DNA of 64,000 bases from DATAOG01 sp963753685 (GTDB taxonomy: Bacteria; Pseudomonadota; Alphaproteobacteria; Geminicoccales; Geminicoccaceae), in the NCBI GenBank assembly GCA_963753685.1, contig CAVWDE010000006.1, positions 310,001 through 374,000 on the forward strand, read 5' to 3'. This document shows positions 15,721 through 23,775 of the stretch, in pieces; within the stretch, counting starts at the first letter, position 1, and the number at the start of each line of letters is the position of its first letter. Below the pieces are notes generated by a model. The model was not told the DNA's origin, did no database searches, and worked only from the letters and a program-made list of their open reading frames with translations. The translations under genes were made by a program, and so were the position numbers.

Positions 15721-16350
15721 TCAGGCGGCGGCCTGGCCCGGCATCGGCGGCAGCGTCGCCTGGAAGCTCGGGCGTTCGGCGAGCGCGCGGTACCAGCGCC
15801 CCAGCGCCTGATAGTTCGGCAGCGCCGCCCGGCCCTCGGGCGTTTTCTCCAGCCAGAACAGGATCGGTGCCAGGAACAGGTCGGCAAGCGTCAGCTGATC
15901 GCCCGCGAGGTAGGGGCTCGTCTGCAGGGTCTGATCGGCGATCGGGAGCAGCCGCCCGAGCTTCTCGGCCGCCTGCCCGATCCTGGCCTCGTCGAGCGGG
16001 ACGAGGCCGAAGCGCGGCATGACGATGTCGCGGATCATGGTCTGGTAGAATGAATCGCCCGCCATGCCGACCCAGCAGTTCATCCGCGCCCGGGCGATCG
16101 GGTCCGCCGGCTGCAGCCGGGTGCCGCCGAACGCGTCATCGAGATAGCGCGCGATCGCGCCGGTCTCCCACAGCACGAGATCGCCGTGCTGGAAGCCCGG
16201 CATCTTGCCGGTCGGGCTGTAGCGCAGGAGCTCCGGCGAATGCGGCGGCGCGTCGCGGCGCTCGTAGCCGATGCCCTTCTCCTCGCAGACCATGCAGCAG
16301 GTGCGCACATACGTGCTCTGCGCCGCGCCGTGGATCGTCACTTCAGCCAT
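15721..16350 (-). CDS. Glutathione S-transferase family protein (C)
   Basis: 209 aa. The N-terminal domain reads AAQSTYVRTCCMVCEEKGIGYE, with an unusual CCMVC cluster where many GSTs have Ser or Tyr. SPTGKMPGFQHGDLVLWETGAIARYLDD holds the cis-Pro and the Glu-Thr glutathione-binding pair. The C-terminal domain has LTLADLFLAPILFW. Third GST of the region, placed between the SRPBCC gene at 16421 and DUF2277. Confidence 0.9.
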   Translation of the reverse strand: MAEVTIHGAAQSTYVRTCCMVCEEKGIGYERRDAPPHSPELLRYSPTGKMPGFQHGDLVLWETGAIARYLDDAFGGTRLQPADPIARARMNCWVGMAGDSFYQTMIRDIVMPRFGLVPLDEARIGQAAEKLGRLLPIADQTLQTSPYLAGDQLTLADLFLAPILFWLEKTPEGRAALPNYQALGRWYRALAERPSFQATLPPMPGQAAA

Positions 16351-16420
16351 TGCCCGCCTCCCTGATCTTCGATTGGACCTTGCCGGCGTTCGCTATGGGG
16401 AGCGCCGCGATGTTTTCGGC

Positions 16421-16891
16421 TCACGCGAGCACGCCTGACGCCAGCGCCTCCTCCAGACAGTCGAAGCAGCCGCTCCAGCCACGCGCGTGCTGGTCGCGAC
16501 TCTCGATGGACTGGAACACCTCCTGGCGGAGCTCGAGCCGGGTCCCGTCCGGCACCTCGAACAGCTCGATCGTGACCACGGTCTCGTGGCCACGGGGGCC
16601 CGCGGTCTCGTGAGCCCAGGTGAAGACCAGCCGCGAGGGCCGCACGATCTCGCGATAGACGCCGCTCACGACGTGCTCCTTGCCTTCGGGCGAGCGCATG
16701 GTCGTCCGCCAGGCGCCACCCGGCCGGACGTCGAGCGCGAGAGCAGGCACGGTGAACCCCTTGGGTCCAAACCATTTCGCGAGCTGCGCGGGCTCGGTGA
16801 ACGCCCGGAACACGTGCTCGCGCGGCGCCTTGAAGCGGCGCGACACCGTGAGCAGAAGCGCTTCATCCGGCTTGGGATTGGCCATTGCCAT
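16421..16891 (-). CDS. SRPBCC (AHSA1-like) protein, single domain
   Basis: 156 aa. TVSRRFKAPREHVFRAFTEPAQLAKWFGPKGFT, DVRPGGAWRTTMRSPEG, YREIVRPSRLVFTW and the C-terminal ESRDQHARGWSGCFDCLEEAL are typical. The fold has a large cavity for a hydrophobic ligand. It closely parallels domain 2 of the broken tandem protein at 13901. No arsR is adjacent, but its upstream region carries a TTAA-type palindrome like that of the arsR promoter. Confidence 0.92.
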   Translation of the reverse strand: MAMANPKPDEALLLTVSRRFKAPREHVFRAFTEPAQLAKWFGPKGFTVPALALDVRPGGAWRTTMRSPEGKEHVVSGVYREIVRPSRLVFTWAHETAGPRGHETVVTIELFEVPDGTRLELRQEVFQSIESRDQHARGWSGCFDCLEEALASGVLA

Positions 16892-16920
16892 CGTCAGAGC
16901 CCTCCGAGGTCCAGCGGCAT

Positions 16921-16977
16921 TTAACCACGCAGTTAATTAACTGCATGGCCATTAGCCGCCCGGCATCGGGCTGTCAA
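16921..16977 (-). promoter_or_regulatory. Promoter/operator region of the SRPBCC-GST-DUF2277 set
   Basis: A minus-strand TTGACA (16977-16972) is followed 17 nt later by a weak TAATGG (16954-16949). A perfect 16-bp palindrome, GCAGTTAATTAACTGC, covers 16929-16944, and a second half-site, TTAACC, is at 16921. The GTTAA/TTAAC halves match the arsR operator. Confidence 0.55.
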
Positions 16978-17138
16978 GCCGTCAGCTTCGGGGGTCGAGG
17001 CTGGTTGCTTCTCGACGCGTGACGATGGGGTCAACTGCGCCGCGGAAACTGGCGCACATCCTGCGATCTGCGGCGTCGGGTCGCGGGGCACCGCGCGGCC
17101 GGCCCGACTCTGGTCGGACCGGCCGCCCTGGTTGCGAC

Positions 17139-17384
17139 CTAGTCGTGATTCTTCCAGATCGGCTTGCCCAGATCGATCTGCTTCTGGTTGGTCAGCGCCC
17201 CGGTCGCGGCACCGGCCGCACCGCCAAGCGCGGCGCCAGCGACCGGATGCCCGGTCAGGAGGCCGGCAGCGCCGCCCACACCGGCGCCGATCCCGCCGCC
17301 GCTCAGCGCACGATCGCTGGTGCTGGATCCGCAGGCGGCGAGCATCAGAAGCGTGGCAGCCGCAAGGCTTGCTTTCCACAGCAT
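17139..17384 (-). CDS. Small glycine-zipper lipoprotein
   Basis: 81 aa. A signal peptide ends in lipobox LAAC (about residues 15-18). It is followed by glycine-zipper repeats GGGIGAGVGGAAG and GAALGGAAGAATGAL (about residues 29-65), typical of small outer-membrane or periplasmic lipoproteins (17 kDa antigen/OsmB-like). Start 17384 has GAGGAG upstream. Divergent from queF. Specific function unknown. Confidence 0.8.
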   Translation of the reverse strand: MLWKASLAAATLLMLAACGSSTSDRALSGGGIGAGVGGAAGLLTGHPVAGAALGGAAGAATGALTNQKQIDLGKPIWKNHD

Positions 17385-17512
17385 CTCGATCTCCTCAATT
17401 GCATCTGGTAGCGTTGCAAACGTGTCCCGCCGCGATCCGTTCCCCGAAAATGACCGGAGGCTCGGGGCGGGCGGCCGATTCGGCGGGTTCTGCAGGCGGA
17501 GTGCGCTCGACC

Positions 17513-17977
17513 ATGACCGGACTGCGGAGGGATGCGCTGACCCAGCTCGGCCGGCCGGCCGAGCTGCCGGCGTCACCCGATGACGCGCGGCTCGAGACGG
17601 TGGCCAACCCGCATCCGGACCGGGCCTATCTGGTCCGCTTCACCTGCCCCGAGTTCACGTGCCTCTGCCCGGTCACGGGCCAGCCCGACTTCGCCCACCT
17701 GGTGATCGACTACGTGCCCAAGGCACTGCTGATCGAGAGCAAATCGCTGAAGCTGTTCCTCGGCGCCTTCCGCAATCACGGCGCGTTCCACGAAGACTGC
17801 ACGCTCGCGATCGCCACGCGCCTGGAAGAGGTGCTGATGCCGACGTGGCTGCGGATCGGCGGCTACTGGTACCCGCGGGGCGGCCTGCCGATCGACGTCT
17901 TCTACCAGTCGGGCGCGCCGCCGGCCGACCTCTGGCTGCCCGACCAGGGTGTGGCGCCCTACCGCGGCCGCGGCTGA
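17513..17977 (+). CDS. queF: NADPH-dependent preQ0 reductase (7-cyano-7-deazaguanine reductase)
   Basis: 154 aa, the short unimodular QueF type. TCLCPVTGQPDF contains the thioimide-forming Cys (about residue 52) and the catalytic Asp (about residue 59). ESKSLKLFLGAFRNHGAFHEDC carries the NADPH-binding ESKS(L)K motif and the substrate-contacting His-Glu. It reduces preQ0 to preQ1 for queuosine tRNA modification. No other que genes are nearby. ATG 17513 gives the family length; GTG at 17501 is an alternative. Confidence 0.95.
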   Translation: MTGLRRDALTQLGRPAELPASPDDARLETVANPHPDRAYLVRFTCPEFTCLCPVTGQPDFAHLVIDYVPKALLIESKSLKLFLGAFRNHGAFHEDCTLAIATRLEEVLMPTWLRIGGYWYPRGGLPIDVFYQSGAPPADLWLPDQGVAPYRGRG

Positions 17978-19185
17978 TGGCGTGGCGGCGCGGGTGGTTG
18001 TGGTTGCGGATCGCCGCGGTGCTGATCCTGACCGCCTGTGGCGCCAAGGACGGCAACTTTTCGCAATATCCGGGCTTTGCCGAGTGGTATGCCGCGCATC
18101 CGCCGAGCGCCGAGCTGCCGACCGCAGCCGAGCAGGCGCTGCTCGCGCGCTACCGGCCGCGGGTGTTCCTGCCGGCCGGCAATGAAGGGCCGATCGACTT
18201 CTACCGCGACTATGTCGCCGAGGGGCAGCTCTTCGATGGTGCGGGCCGGCTGATCTCGGCGGCGGTGACCCCTGAGCTGCTGAACGCCCATAAGCAGGAT
18301 CCGACGGTGGTGTTCGTGCACATCCCCAGCGGCGCGGCGCCGAGGCCGGTGATCTATGGCCGGGTCGATCGCGCCGACCTCGAGCTGCCGGGCTGCGCGG
18401 CCCCGCTGCCGGTGACCTTCCTCACCTACAACCTGGTGTTCCGCCATTCCGGCCTGCCCGCGGGCATGTCCGACTGGCAGACGATTCCTCTCGAGCTGGT
18501 CGCCGATCTCGACGACTGGCATCAGCTCGATCACTACACGGCGCTGACCCTGGCGCTCGCCCCCAACGGCAAGGTGGACGGCAAGGAGCTGGCGCCGTTT
18601 GCGGTCACCTTCCAGCAGCACAACTATGAGCGGACCTATGTGCTGGCCGACCAGGACGGCCCGGGCAGCCTCGTGCTGCCGCCGGATGGCCGGATCGCGA
18701 TCGACGTCGCAAGGCGCTCGAACGAGCTCTATCCCCATCGACCGGGCCGCGTTCAGCGGCGGGCGGTGGCCTTCATGAGCCCCAAGACCGCCGGCTATCT
18801 GATCGAGGGCCTGGACCCGCCCTGGCTCGCGGCCGACGATATCACCGAGCCCGTGCGCGGCATCCGGCCAGAGCTTCGGTTCCTGCCGCCCGCGGATGCG
18901 TTCTACGTCTTCCTGGGCCGGCTCGGCGCGCACCGCCTGCTGCCGGGCCGCGATGGTCCGCCCGGCGCCGACTACAACACCCTGCCGGCGTTCAAGTCCA
19001 AGGCAACCCAGCTGGTGCTTGCCTATTGGACCGAGGGCGACCGGGACTATCTGGCGCGGCTCGGCGAGCTGTTCGCCGGCGGCCGCCCGCGCGCGGTGGC
19101 GCTGGCGCCGTTCGCCGCCCGCCTCGCCCGCGCGCTCCAAGGATCGGCGGTGCTCGCCGCCTGCGCCGGGCTGGCCACGACATGA
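17977..19185 (+). CDS. Lipoprotein of unknown function
   Basis: 402 aa. MAWRRGWLWLRIAAVLILTAC is a signal peptide with lipobox LTAC, so the mature protein should be membrane-anchored in the periplasm. The start shares one base with the queF stop (TGATG). The body has no repeats or membrane segments. Notable stretches are RYRPRVFLPAGNEGPIDFYRDYV, WHQLDHYTALTLAL (His-rich) and QQHNYERTYVL. I recognise no family with confidence. Coupling to queF may be positional only. Confidence 0.72.
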   Translation: MAWRRGWLWLRIAAVLILTACGAKDGNFSQYPGFAEWYAAHPPSAELPTAAEQALLARYRPRVFLPAGNEGPIDFYRDYVAEGQLFDGAGRLISAAVTPELLNAHKQDPTVVFVHIPSGAAPRPVIYGRVDRADLELPGCAAPLPVTFLTYNLVFRHSGLPAGMSDWQTIPLELVADLDDWHQLDHYTALTLALAPNGKVDGKELAPFAVTFQQHNYERTYVLADQDGPGSLVLPPDGRIAIDVARRSNELYPHRPGRVQRRAVAFMSPKTAGYLIEGLDPPWLAADDITEPVRGIRPELRFLPPADAFYVFLGRLGAHRLLPGRDGPPGADYNTLPAFKSKATQLVLAYWTEGDRDYLARLGELFAGGRPRAVALAPFAARLARALQGSAVLAACAGLATT

Positions 19186-19244
19186 TCGGAGCTGGGCCGC
19201 CGCCGGCGGCCGCGGCCTGACCCACCCACCGGCAGGCTCCGCTC

Positions 19245-20633
19245 ATGGCCGACCTTGCGCCGTCCTCGCGTCCGCGCCCCGTTCCGCCGCCCCCCAGTTC
19301 GCGCCTGGCGCGGCTGCCCTTCTTCTACGGCTGGGTGGTGGTGGCGGTGGCGTTCGTCACGATGGCGATCGGGGTCAACGCCCGGACCGCGTTTTCCCTG
19401 TTGTTCCCGCCGATCCTGGACGAGTTCGGCTGGGACCGGGCGACGATCGCCGGCGCCTTCTCGATCGGCTTCCTCGCCTCGGCGCTGTCGACGCCGTTCA
19501 TCGGCATGGCCATGGACCGGTTCGGCCCGCGGCTGGTGATCCCGTTCGGGGTTTTGATGGAGGCCGGCGGTCTGGTCCTGGCGACCGGGGCGAGCCGCCC
19601 CTGGCAGTTCGATCTCAGCCTCGGCGTGCTGGTGATCGGCGGCAGCGTGTTCGTCAGCTACATTGGTCACTCGGTGTTCCTGCCGCACTGGTTCGTGCGC
19701 CGGCGCGGGCTCGCGAGCGGCATCGCGTTCTCGGGCGTCGGCATCGGCGCGATCCTCCTGCTGCCCTGGCTGCAGAGCCTGATCGGGGCGGCGGGCTGGC
19801 GCAGCGCCTGCTTCGCCCTCGCTGGCCTGCTGCTCGCGGTGCTGCTGCCGCTGAACCTTCTGCTCCAGCGCGGGCGGCCGGAGGACCTGGGCCTGGTGCC
19901 CGACGGCGATCCGGGGCATCCGGCCTCGCCGACCCCGGCGTGCGCCGGCGCGAATGTCGTCGATCAGGCCTGGGCGAGGATCAACTGGACGCTCGCGCGG
20001 GCGATGCGGACGGTCCGCTTCTGGTGGCTGTTCCTGGCATTCTACAGCGGTCTGTTCGCCTGGTACGCAGTCCAGGTCCACCAGACCCGATATCTGGTCG
20101 AGATCGGCTTCCGGCCCGAACTCGCCGCGTTCGCGCTCGGCCTGGTCGGGCTCGCGGGCGTGGTCGGCCAGATCGGGATCGGCCATCTCTCGGACCGGCT
20201 CGGGCGCGAGTGGGCCTGGACCGTGGCGGCGCTCGGCTTCGTCCTCTGCTATCTCTGCCTGCTCGCCCTGCCCGCCCATCCGAGCCGGTTCCTGCTCTAT
20301 GCCATGGTCGGCGCGCAGGGTCTGCTCGGCTACGGCCTCGCCACGGTCTACGGCGCGATTCCGGCGGAGCTGTTCCAGGGCCCGCACTTCGGCACCATCT
20401 TCGGCACCCTCAGCAGCGCCTCGATCCTGGGCGCCGCGACCGGGCCCTGGGTCGCCGGCCGGGTCTATGACCGGGTCCACAGCTATGCCCCGGCGTTCTG
20501 GCTCGCGATCGCGCTCTGCCTGTTCTCGATCGCCTGCATCTGGCTCGCGGCCCCGCGCAAGGTCCGGGTGGTCGCCGGCCAGGTCGCGCGCCTCGAGGCG
20601 CGCCGCGCCGCCGCGCTCAGGCCAAAAGCCTAG
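19245..20633 (+). CDS. Major facilitator superfamily transporter (monocarboxylate/oxalate-formate type)
   Basis: 462 aa with about 12 hydrophobic segments split into two halves by a loop near residues 200-245. FYGWVVVAVAFVTMAIGVNARTAFSLLFPPILDEFGW at the start, GMAMDRFGPR after helix 2 and the second-half repeat IGHLSDRLGRE are hallmarks of the MCT/OFA-like MFS group. Likely imports an organic anion; substrate cannot be read from sequence. It follows the lipoprotein gene by 59 nt on the same strand. Confidence 0.9.
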   Translation: MADLAPSSRPRPVPPPPSSRLARLPFFYGWVVVAVAFVTMAIGVNARTAFSLLFPPILDEFGWDRATIAGAFSIGFLASALSTPFIGMAMDRFGPRLVIPFGVLMEAGGLVLATGASRPWQFDLSLGVLVIGGSVFVSYIGHSVFLPHWFVRRRGLASGIAFSGVGIGAILLLPWLQSLIGAAGWRSACFALAGLLLAVLLPLNLLLQRGRPEDLGLVPDGDPGHPASPTPACAGANVVDQAWARINWTLARAMRTVRFWWLFLAFYSGLFAWYAVQVHQTRYLVEIGFRPELAAFALGLVGLAGVVGQIGIGHLSDRLGREWAWTVAALGFVLCYLCLLALPAHPSRFLLYAMVGAQGLLGYGLATVYGAIPAELFQGPHFGTIFGTLSSASILGAATGPWVAGRVYDRVHSYAPAFWLAIALCLFSIACIWLAAPRKVRVVAGQVARLEARRAAALRPKA

Positions 20634-20634
20634 A

Positions 20635-21684
20635 CTAGAGCGCGCGGGTCTCGCCGATCCGCATCACCCAGGCATCGTGCTCGCCGTAGCCGGCGGCCGC
20701 CGCGGCCGCGCGAAAGCGCACCGGCGGCTCGAACGGCGGCTCGTCGGTCAGGCGGATGGTCCCCCAATGCATGCCGACCAGGCGCCGCGCGCGCAGATCG
20801 CGCGCGATCTGGAGCGCTTCCTCAGGGGTCGCGTGCGAACCCTGCATCAGCGGCCTCGGCTCGTAGGCGCCGATCGGCAGCAGCGCCAGATCGAACGGCG
20901 CCTGCTGCCGGCCGATCTCCGGGAACACCGCTCCGTAGGCGGTATCGCCCGCGAAATAGACCCGCCGGCTGCGGCCCTGGAGGGCGTAGCCGGTCCAGAG
21001 CGTGCGGTTGCGGTCAAAGAAGGTGCGCCTGGAGAAATGGATCGCCGGCAGGGCCGTGACCTTGAGTTCGCCCTGGGTCAGCTCCTGGTACCAGTCGAGC
21101 TCTTCGACCTCGGGGTAGCCGCGCTCCCGGAAATAGCGGCCGAGGCCGAGCGGCACCACGACCAGGGTCCGCTCCTTGCCGGCCAGCGCCCCGACCGTCG
21201 GCAGGTCCAGATGGTCGTAGTGGCTGTGCGACAGCAGCAGAAGATCGATCGGGGGCAGGCGCTGCACGGGCAGGCCGGGCGGCGCGAACCGCTTCGGCCC
21301 GAGCGGCGGCAGCGGCGACGCGTGGTCGCTGAGATAGGGATCGGTCAGGATCGTGCGGCCATCCAGGCGCAAAAGGAAGCTCGCGTGGCCGAGCCAGGTC
21401 AGACGGTCGCGGTCGCTTTGCCGGTTGAAGACGCCATCGACCGCCTCGGCCACCGGCAGGACGTGGCCGTCCGGCAGGGCGACCGCGCTCCGGTCGGTGA
21501 ACCGGCGCCAGAAAAAGCTGCGCCATTCGCCGGGATCGCCGCCCCGGGCGGGGCTGCCGGGCGGGTTGCGAAAGCCGTCCGCGGTATGGTGCCAGGGGCG
21601 CTCCGCGGCCGGGATCGTGGGCTGGCTGGCGCGGCGGGCGACCTTCGGCGCCACTCGATCGGCTGCGGATCGGGGTCCTGGCAT
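20635..21684 (-). CDS. Metallo-beta-lactamase-fold hydrolase (NAPE-PLD/UlaG-like)
   Basis: 349 aa. SHSHYDHLDLPT (about residues 178-189) is the HxHxDH zinc motif. GHASFLLRLDGRTILTDP, FAGDTAYG and MHWGT supply the remaining ligand regions. HTADGFRNPP and FSRRTFFDRNRTLWTGY are typical of NAPE-PLD-like bacterial enzymes. The ATG at 21684 is preferred; a TTG start at 21738 would add 18 residues. The stop lies 2 nt from the MFS stop on the opposite strand. Confidence 0.87.
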   Translation of the reverse strand: MPGPRSAADRVAPKVARRASQPTIPAAERPWHHTADGFRNPPGSPARGGDPGEWRSFFWRRFTDRSAVALPDGHVLPVAEAVDGVFNRQSDRDRLTWLGHASFLLRLDGRTILTDPYLSDHASPLPPLGPKRFAPPGLPVQRLPPIDLLLLSHSHYDHLDLPTVGALAGKERTLVVVPLGLGRYFRERGYPEVEELDWYQELTQGELKVTALPAIHFSRRTFFDRNRTLWTGYALQGRSRRVYFAGDTAYGAVFPEIGRQQAPFDLALLPIGAYEPRPLMQGSHATPEEALQIARDLRARRLVGMHWGTIRLTDEPPFEPPVRFRAAAAAAGYGEHDAWVMRIGETRAL

Positions 21685-21881
21685 CTCATCTTCCGCCGCT
21701 CGGGCCGCGGCCTTGACCGGTCGCCCGTGGCCAACCAACTAGCTTACCCCGGATGGGGCGGCTTGGACCAGGTCTTGAAACCGTCAAGATGATCGTCTAG
21801 CCCTAGGGCCGCCCGGTACCCTCTGGCGGTCCCGGATGCGTTGCCGAGGCGAACAGCTGAGCCACCGACAGGCCAAGTCGC

Positions 21882-22463
21882 ATGAGGTCGATGGAAGCGC
21901 AGAGATTGCCGCCGCTTGAGGCTTGCCCGGCGCTGGTGCTCAATGCCGACTATCGGCCGCTGAGCTATTTCCCGCTCTCGACTTGGCATTGGCAGGAGAC
22001 GATCAAGGCGATCTTCCTCGACCGGGTCGCGGTGCTGTCGCATTACGATCGCGTGATCCGCTCGCCGTCCTCGGTGTTCCGCCTGCCGAGCGTGGTCGCG
22101 CTCAAGCAGTACATCCCGCAGAACCGGCGGCCGCCGTTCACGCGCTTCAACGTGTTCCTGCGCGATGGCTTCACCTGCCAGTACTGCGGCCATACGCGCC
22201 AGGCGCCGGAGCTGACCTTCGATCACGTGGTGCCACGCTCGCGCGGCGGCCGCACCAGCTGGGACAACGTGGTCACCGCCTGCACGCGCTGCAATCTCGC
22301 CAAGGGCAGCCGCCTGCCGCGCGAGTGCCACATGCGGCCGCTGACCAGCCCGAACGTGCCGACCACCTTCCAGCTGCAGGAGCGCGGCCGGGCGTTCCCG
22401 CCCAACTTCCTGCATGTGAGCTGGCGCGACTTCCTCTACTGGGACAGCGAGCTCGAGCCGTGA
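21882..22463 (+). CDS. HNH endonuclease
   Basis: 193 aa. The HNH core is FTCQYCGHTRQAPELTFDHVVPRSRGG ... NVVTACTRCNLAKGSRLP (about residues 102-148). It has two CxxC zinc pairs, the catalytic His of FDHVVP and the Asn of the WDN segment. The N-terminal LVLNADYRPLSYFPLSTWHWQETI is typical of a chromosomal HNH family common in Alphaproteobacteria, not linked to phage or restriction here. Its divergent neighbour is the metallo-beta-lactamase-fold gene. Confidence 0.92.
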   Translation: MRSMEAQRLPPLEACPALVLNADYRPLSYFPLSTWHWQETIKAIFLDRVAVLSHYDRVIRSPSSVFRLPSVVALKQYIPQNRRPPFTRFNVFLRDGFTCQYCGHTRQAPELTFDHVVPRSRGGRTSWDNVVTACTRCNLAKGSRLPRECHMRPLTSPNVPTTFQLQERGRAFPPNFLHVSWRDFLYWDSELEP

Positions 22464-22569
22464 GAGCCTGCCTCTGACGCCAATGGGTTGGCGCCGCGCT
22501 CGCGGTTCGTGTTGACCATCGAGCAGCGGGGAGGGTCTGGCTGATCGGCAGCGAGCGCGGCGCGCCGTC

Positions 22570-22890
22570 TCACGCCGGCTGACCGAGCGCTTGCAGCGCC
22601 TCCCAGGCCTGGCCGACCGCGACCACGCAGGTCCCAAGTGAGCGTTTCGGGTAGGTGACCAGGATCGTCCAGCCGCCCTCGGGCGAGACCAGGACCTCGA
22701 GCACGCCACCGTCAGCGGACAGGCCGAGCGCGCTCGGCTTCTCGTGATGCAGCTGGGCGAGCTGCTGCAGGATTTGGTCGCGATCGCCGCACAAGGGCGC
22801 GGCCTGCGCGGCCGGGCTCATCAGACTGCTGCCGAGCAGCGCCAGCGCGACGCAGGTGCCCAGACCTTGCGCCGTGACCCGGGTGATCAT
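22570..22890 (-). CDS. Small secreted protein of unknown function (paralogue 1)
   Basis: 106 aa from ATG 22890. A signal peptide (VALALLGSSLMSPAAQAAP) is followed by a roughly 70-residue mature domain beginning LCGDRDQILQQLAQLHHEKPSALG and ending VSPEGGWTILVTYPKRSLGTCVVAVGQAWEAL. Two cysteines could form a disulfide. No named family recognised. A decayed relative with the same LCGDR and PKRS-GT landmarks lies directly upstream. Confidence 0.7.
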   Translation of the reverse strand: MITRVTAQGLGTCVALALLGSSLMSPAAQAAPLCGDRDQILQQLAQLHHEKPSALGLSADGGVLEVLVSPEGGWTILVTYPKRSLGTCVVAVGQAWEALQALGQPA

Positions 22891-22983
22891 GCCATCGTCC
22901 TCCGTCCCAAGTCGGCCGGCCCAGCCGGCCGTAGCTACCGATAGCAACTCGGGAAGGGCCGGTTCTGTTCCCGGTGGCGGCGA

Positions 22984-23364
22984 TCAGACCGGCTGCCCCG
23001 TCGGCGGCGGCGTCCCCCAGGCCTTGTCGATCGCGATCACTCTCGCCGGACCGGATCGACCCCGGTGGCCGGTCTCGGGTTCCAGGCGAGCGCTTGGGAC
23101 AGGCGACGGGCAGGGTCCGGCGGCCTTCGGACGAGACCGGGTTGCCGCGCACGATGCCGGCGGCGGACACTGGCCCTGCTCCAGCCGGTTCAGGATCTCG
23201 CCGCGATCGCCGCAGAGCTGGGCCAGGTCCGCGGGCGGGCTCACCAGGATCCCGCCCAGCAGCACCAGCATGCTGAAGGCGAGCGGTCCGATCAGCTGCG
23301 CGGCCCGGCCGCCAAGCCTGATCCGCCGGGCGTAGCGAGCCTTCGATCGGGCGCCCGTGGCCAT
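22984..23364 (-). pseudogene. Decayed paralogue of the adjacent small secreted protein
   Basis: The N-terminal part is in one frame (signal segment, then LCGDRGEILNRLEQ, aligning with LCGDRDQILQQLAQ next door). The middle homology PVSSEGRRTLPVACPKRSPGT is in another frame, aligning with LVSPEGGWTILVTYPKRSLGT. The end VIAIDKAWGTPPPTGQPV returns to the first frame and matches VVAVGQAWEALQALGQPA. The existing continuous frame therefore encodes nonsense in its middle. Two compensating frame changes indicate an old, eroding tandem duplicate. Confidence 0.7.
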
Positions 23365-23669
23365 GACGAGGTCTCCTGCTGCCGCGCCTCGGCCGGACGC
23401 GTGGCCCTGGCCTGGGCATGCGGTTCGGGATAGCAAGCCATGAACACCGCGGGGCGCTTGGTGAGCGAGCTCACAAACCTCGAGGAGTTTTTGTGCTGCC
23501 GCGCCGAGGCCGGCCGCGGGCGGCGGCGCCCGGCGTCGAGGTCAGGCCCCGACGTGCGCCCCGCCGATGTCAAGATCCCGGATGTCAAGGTCGCGAACGG
23601 CACGGAACCGGCCCATTCTGTGGCCCCAGTGGGGTCGAGCGGAGATCCGCCGGCGCCGCGGCATGGCGC
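23365..23669. other. Gene-free stretch upstream of the Bax-inhibitor gene
   Basis: No gene is supported here. A small open frame (23440-23673) has no recognisable protein, no SD and an arginine/proline-rich composition typical of chance frames in GC-rich DNA. A short direct repeat of ATGTCAAG occurs near 23568 and 23582. Confidence 0.5.
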
Positions 23670-23699
23670 TTGAACCCGATGGCCCGGATACCATATCAT
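23670..23699 (+). promoter_or_regulatory. Candidate sigma-70 promoter of the Bax-inhibitor gene
   Basis: TTGAAC (23670-23675), an 18-nt spacer and TATCAT (23694-23699, five of six consensus bases) lie about 77 nt before the start codon. It is one of the few AT-rich spots in this interval. Confidence 0.5.
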
Positions 23700-23775
23700 C
23701 GAAACGCGTGCGCCGCTGCCCGCTCCGCGACTTGGGGGGCCGCCCGTGGTTGGAGAAGAGAAAGGAAGCACCCCG

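Noticed and set aside
21882..22463. HNH gene as part of a phage or restriction system
   Set aside because: No terminase, methyltransferase or phage genes nearby; this sequence type is a common stand-alone chromosomal protein.
23440..23673. Small plus-strand gene of 77 codons upstream of the Bax-inhibitor gene
   Set aside because: No SD, no recognisable domain, Arg/Pro-rich composition and overlap with the probable promoter.
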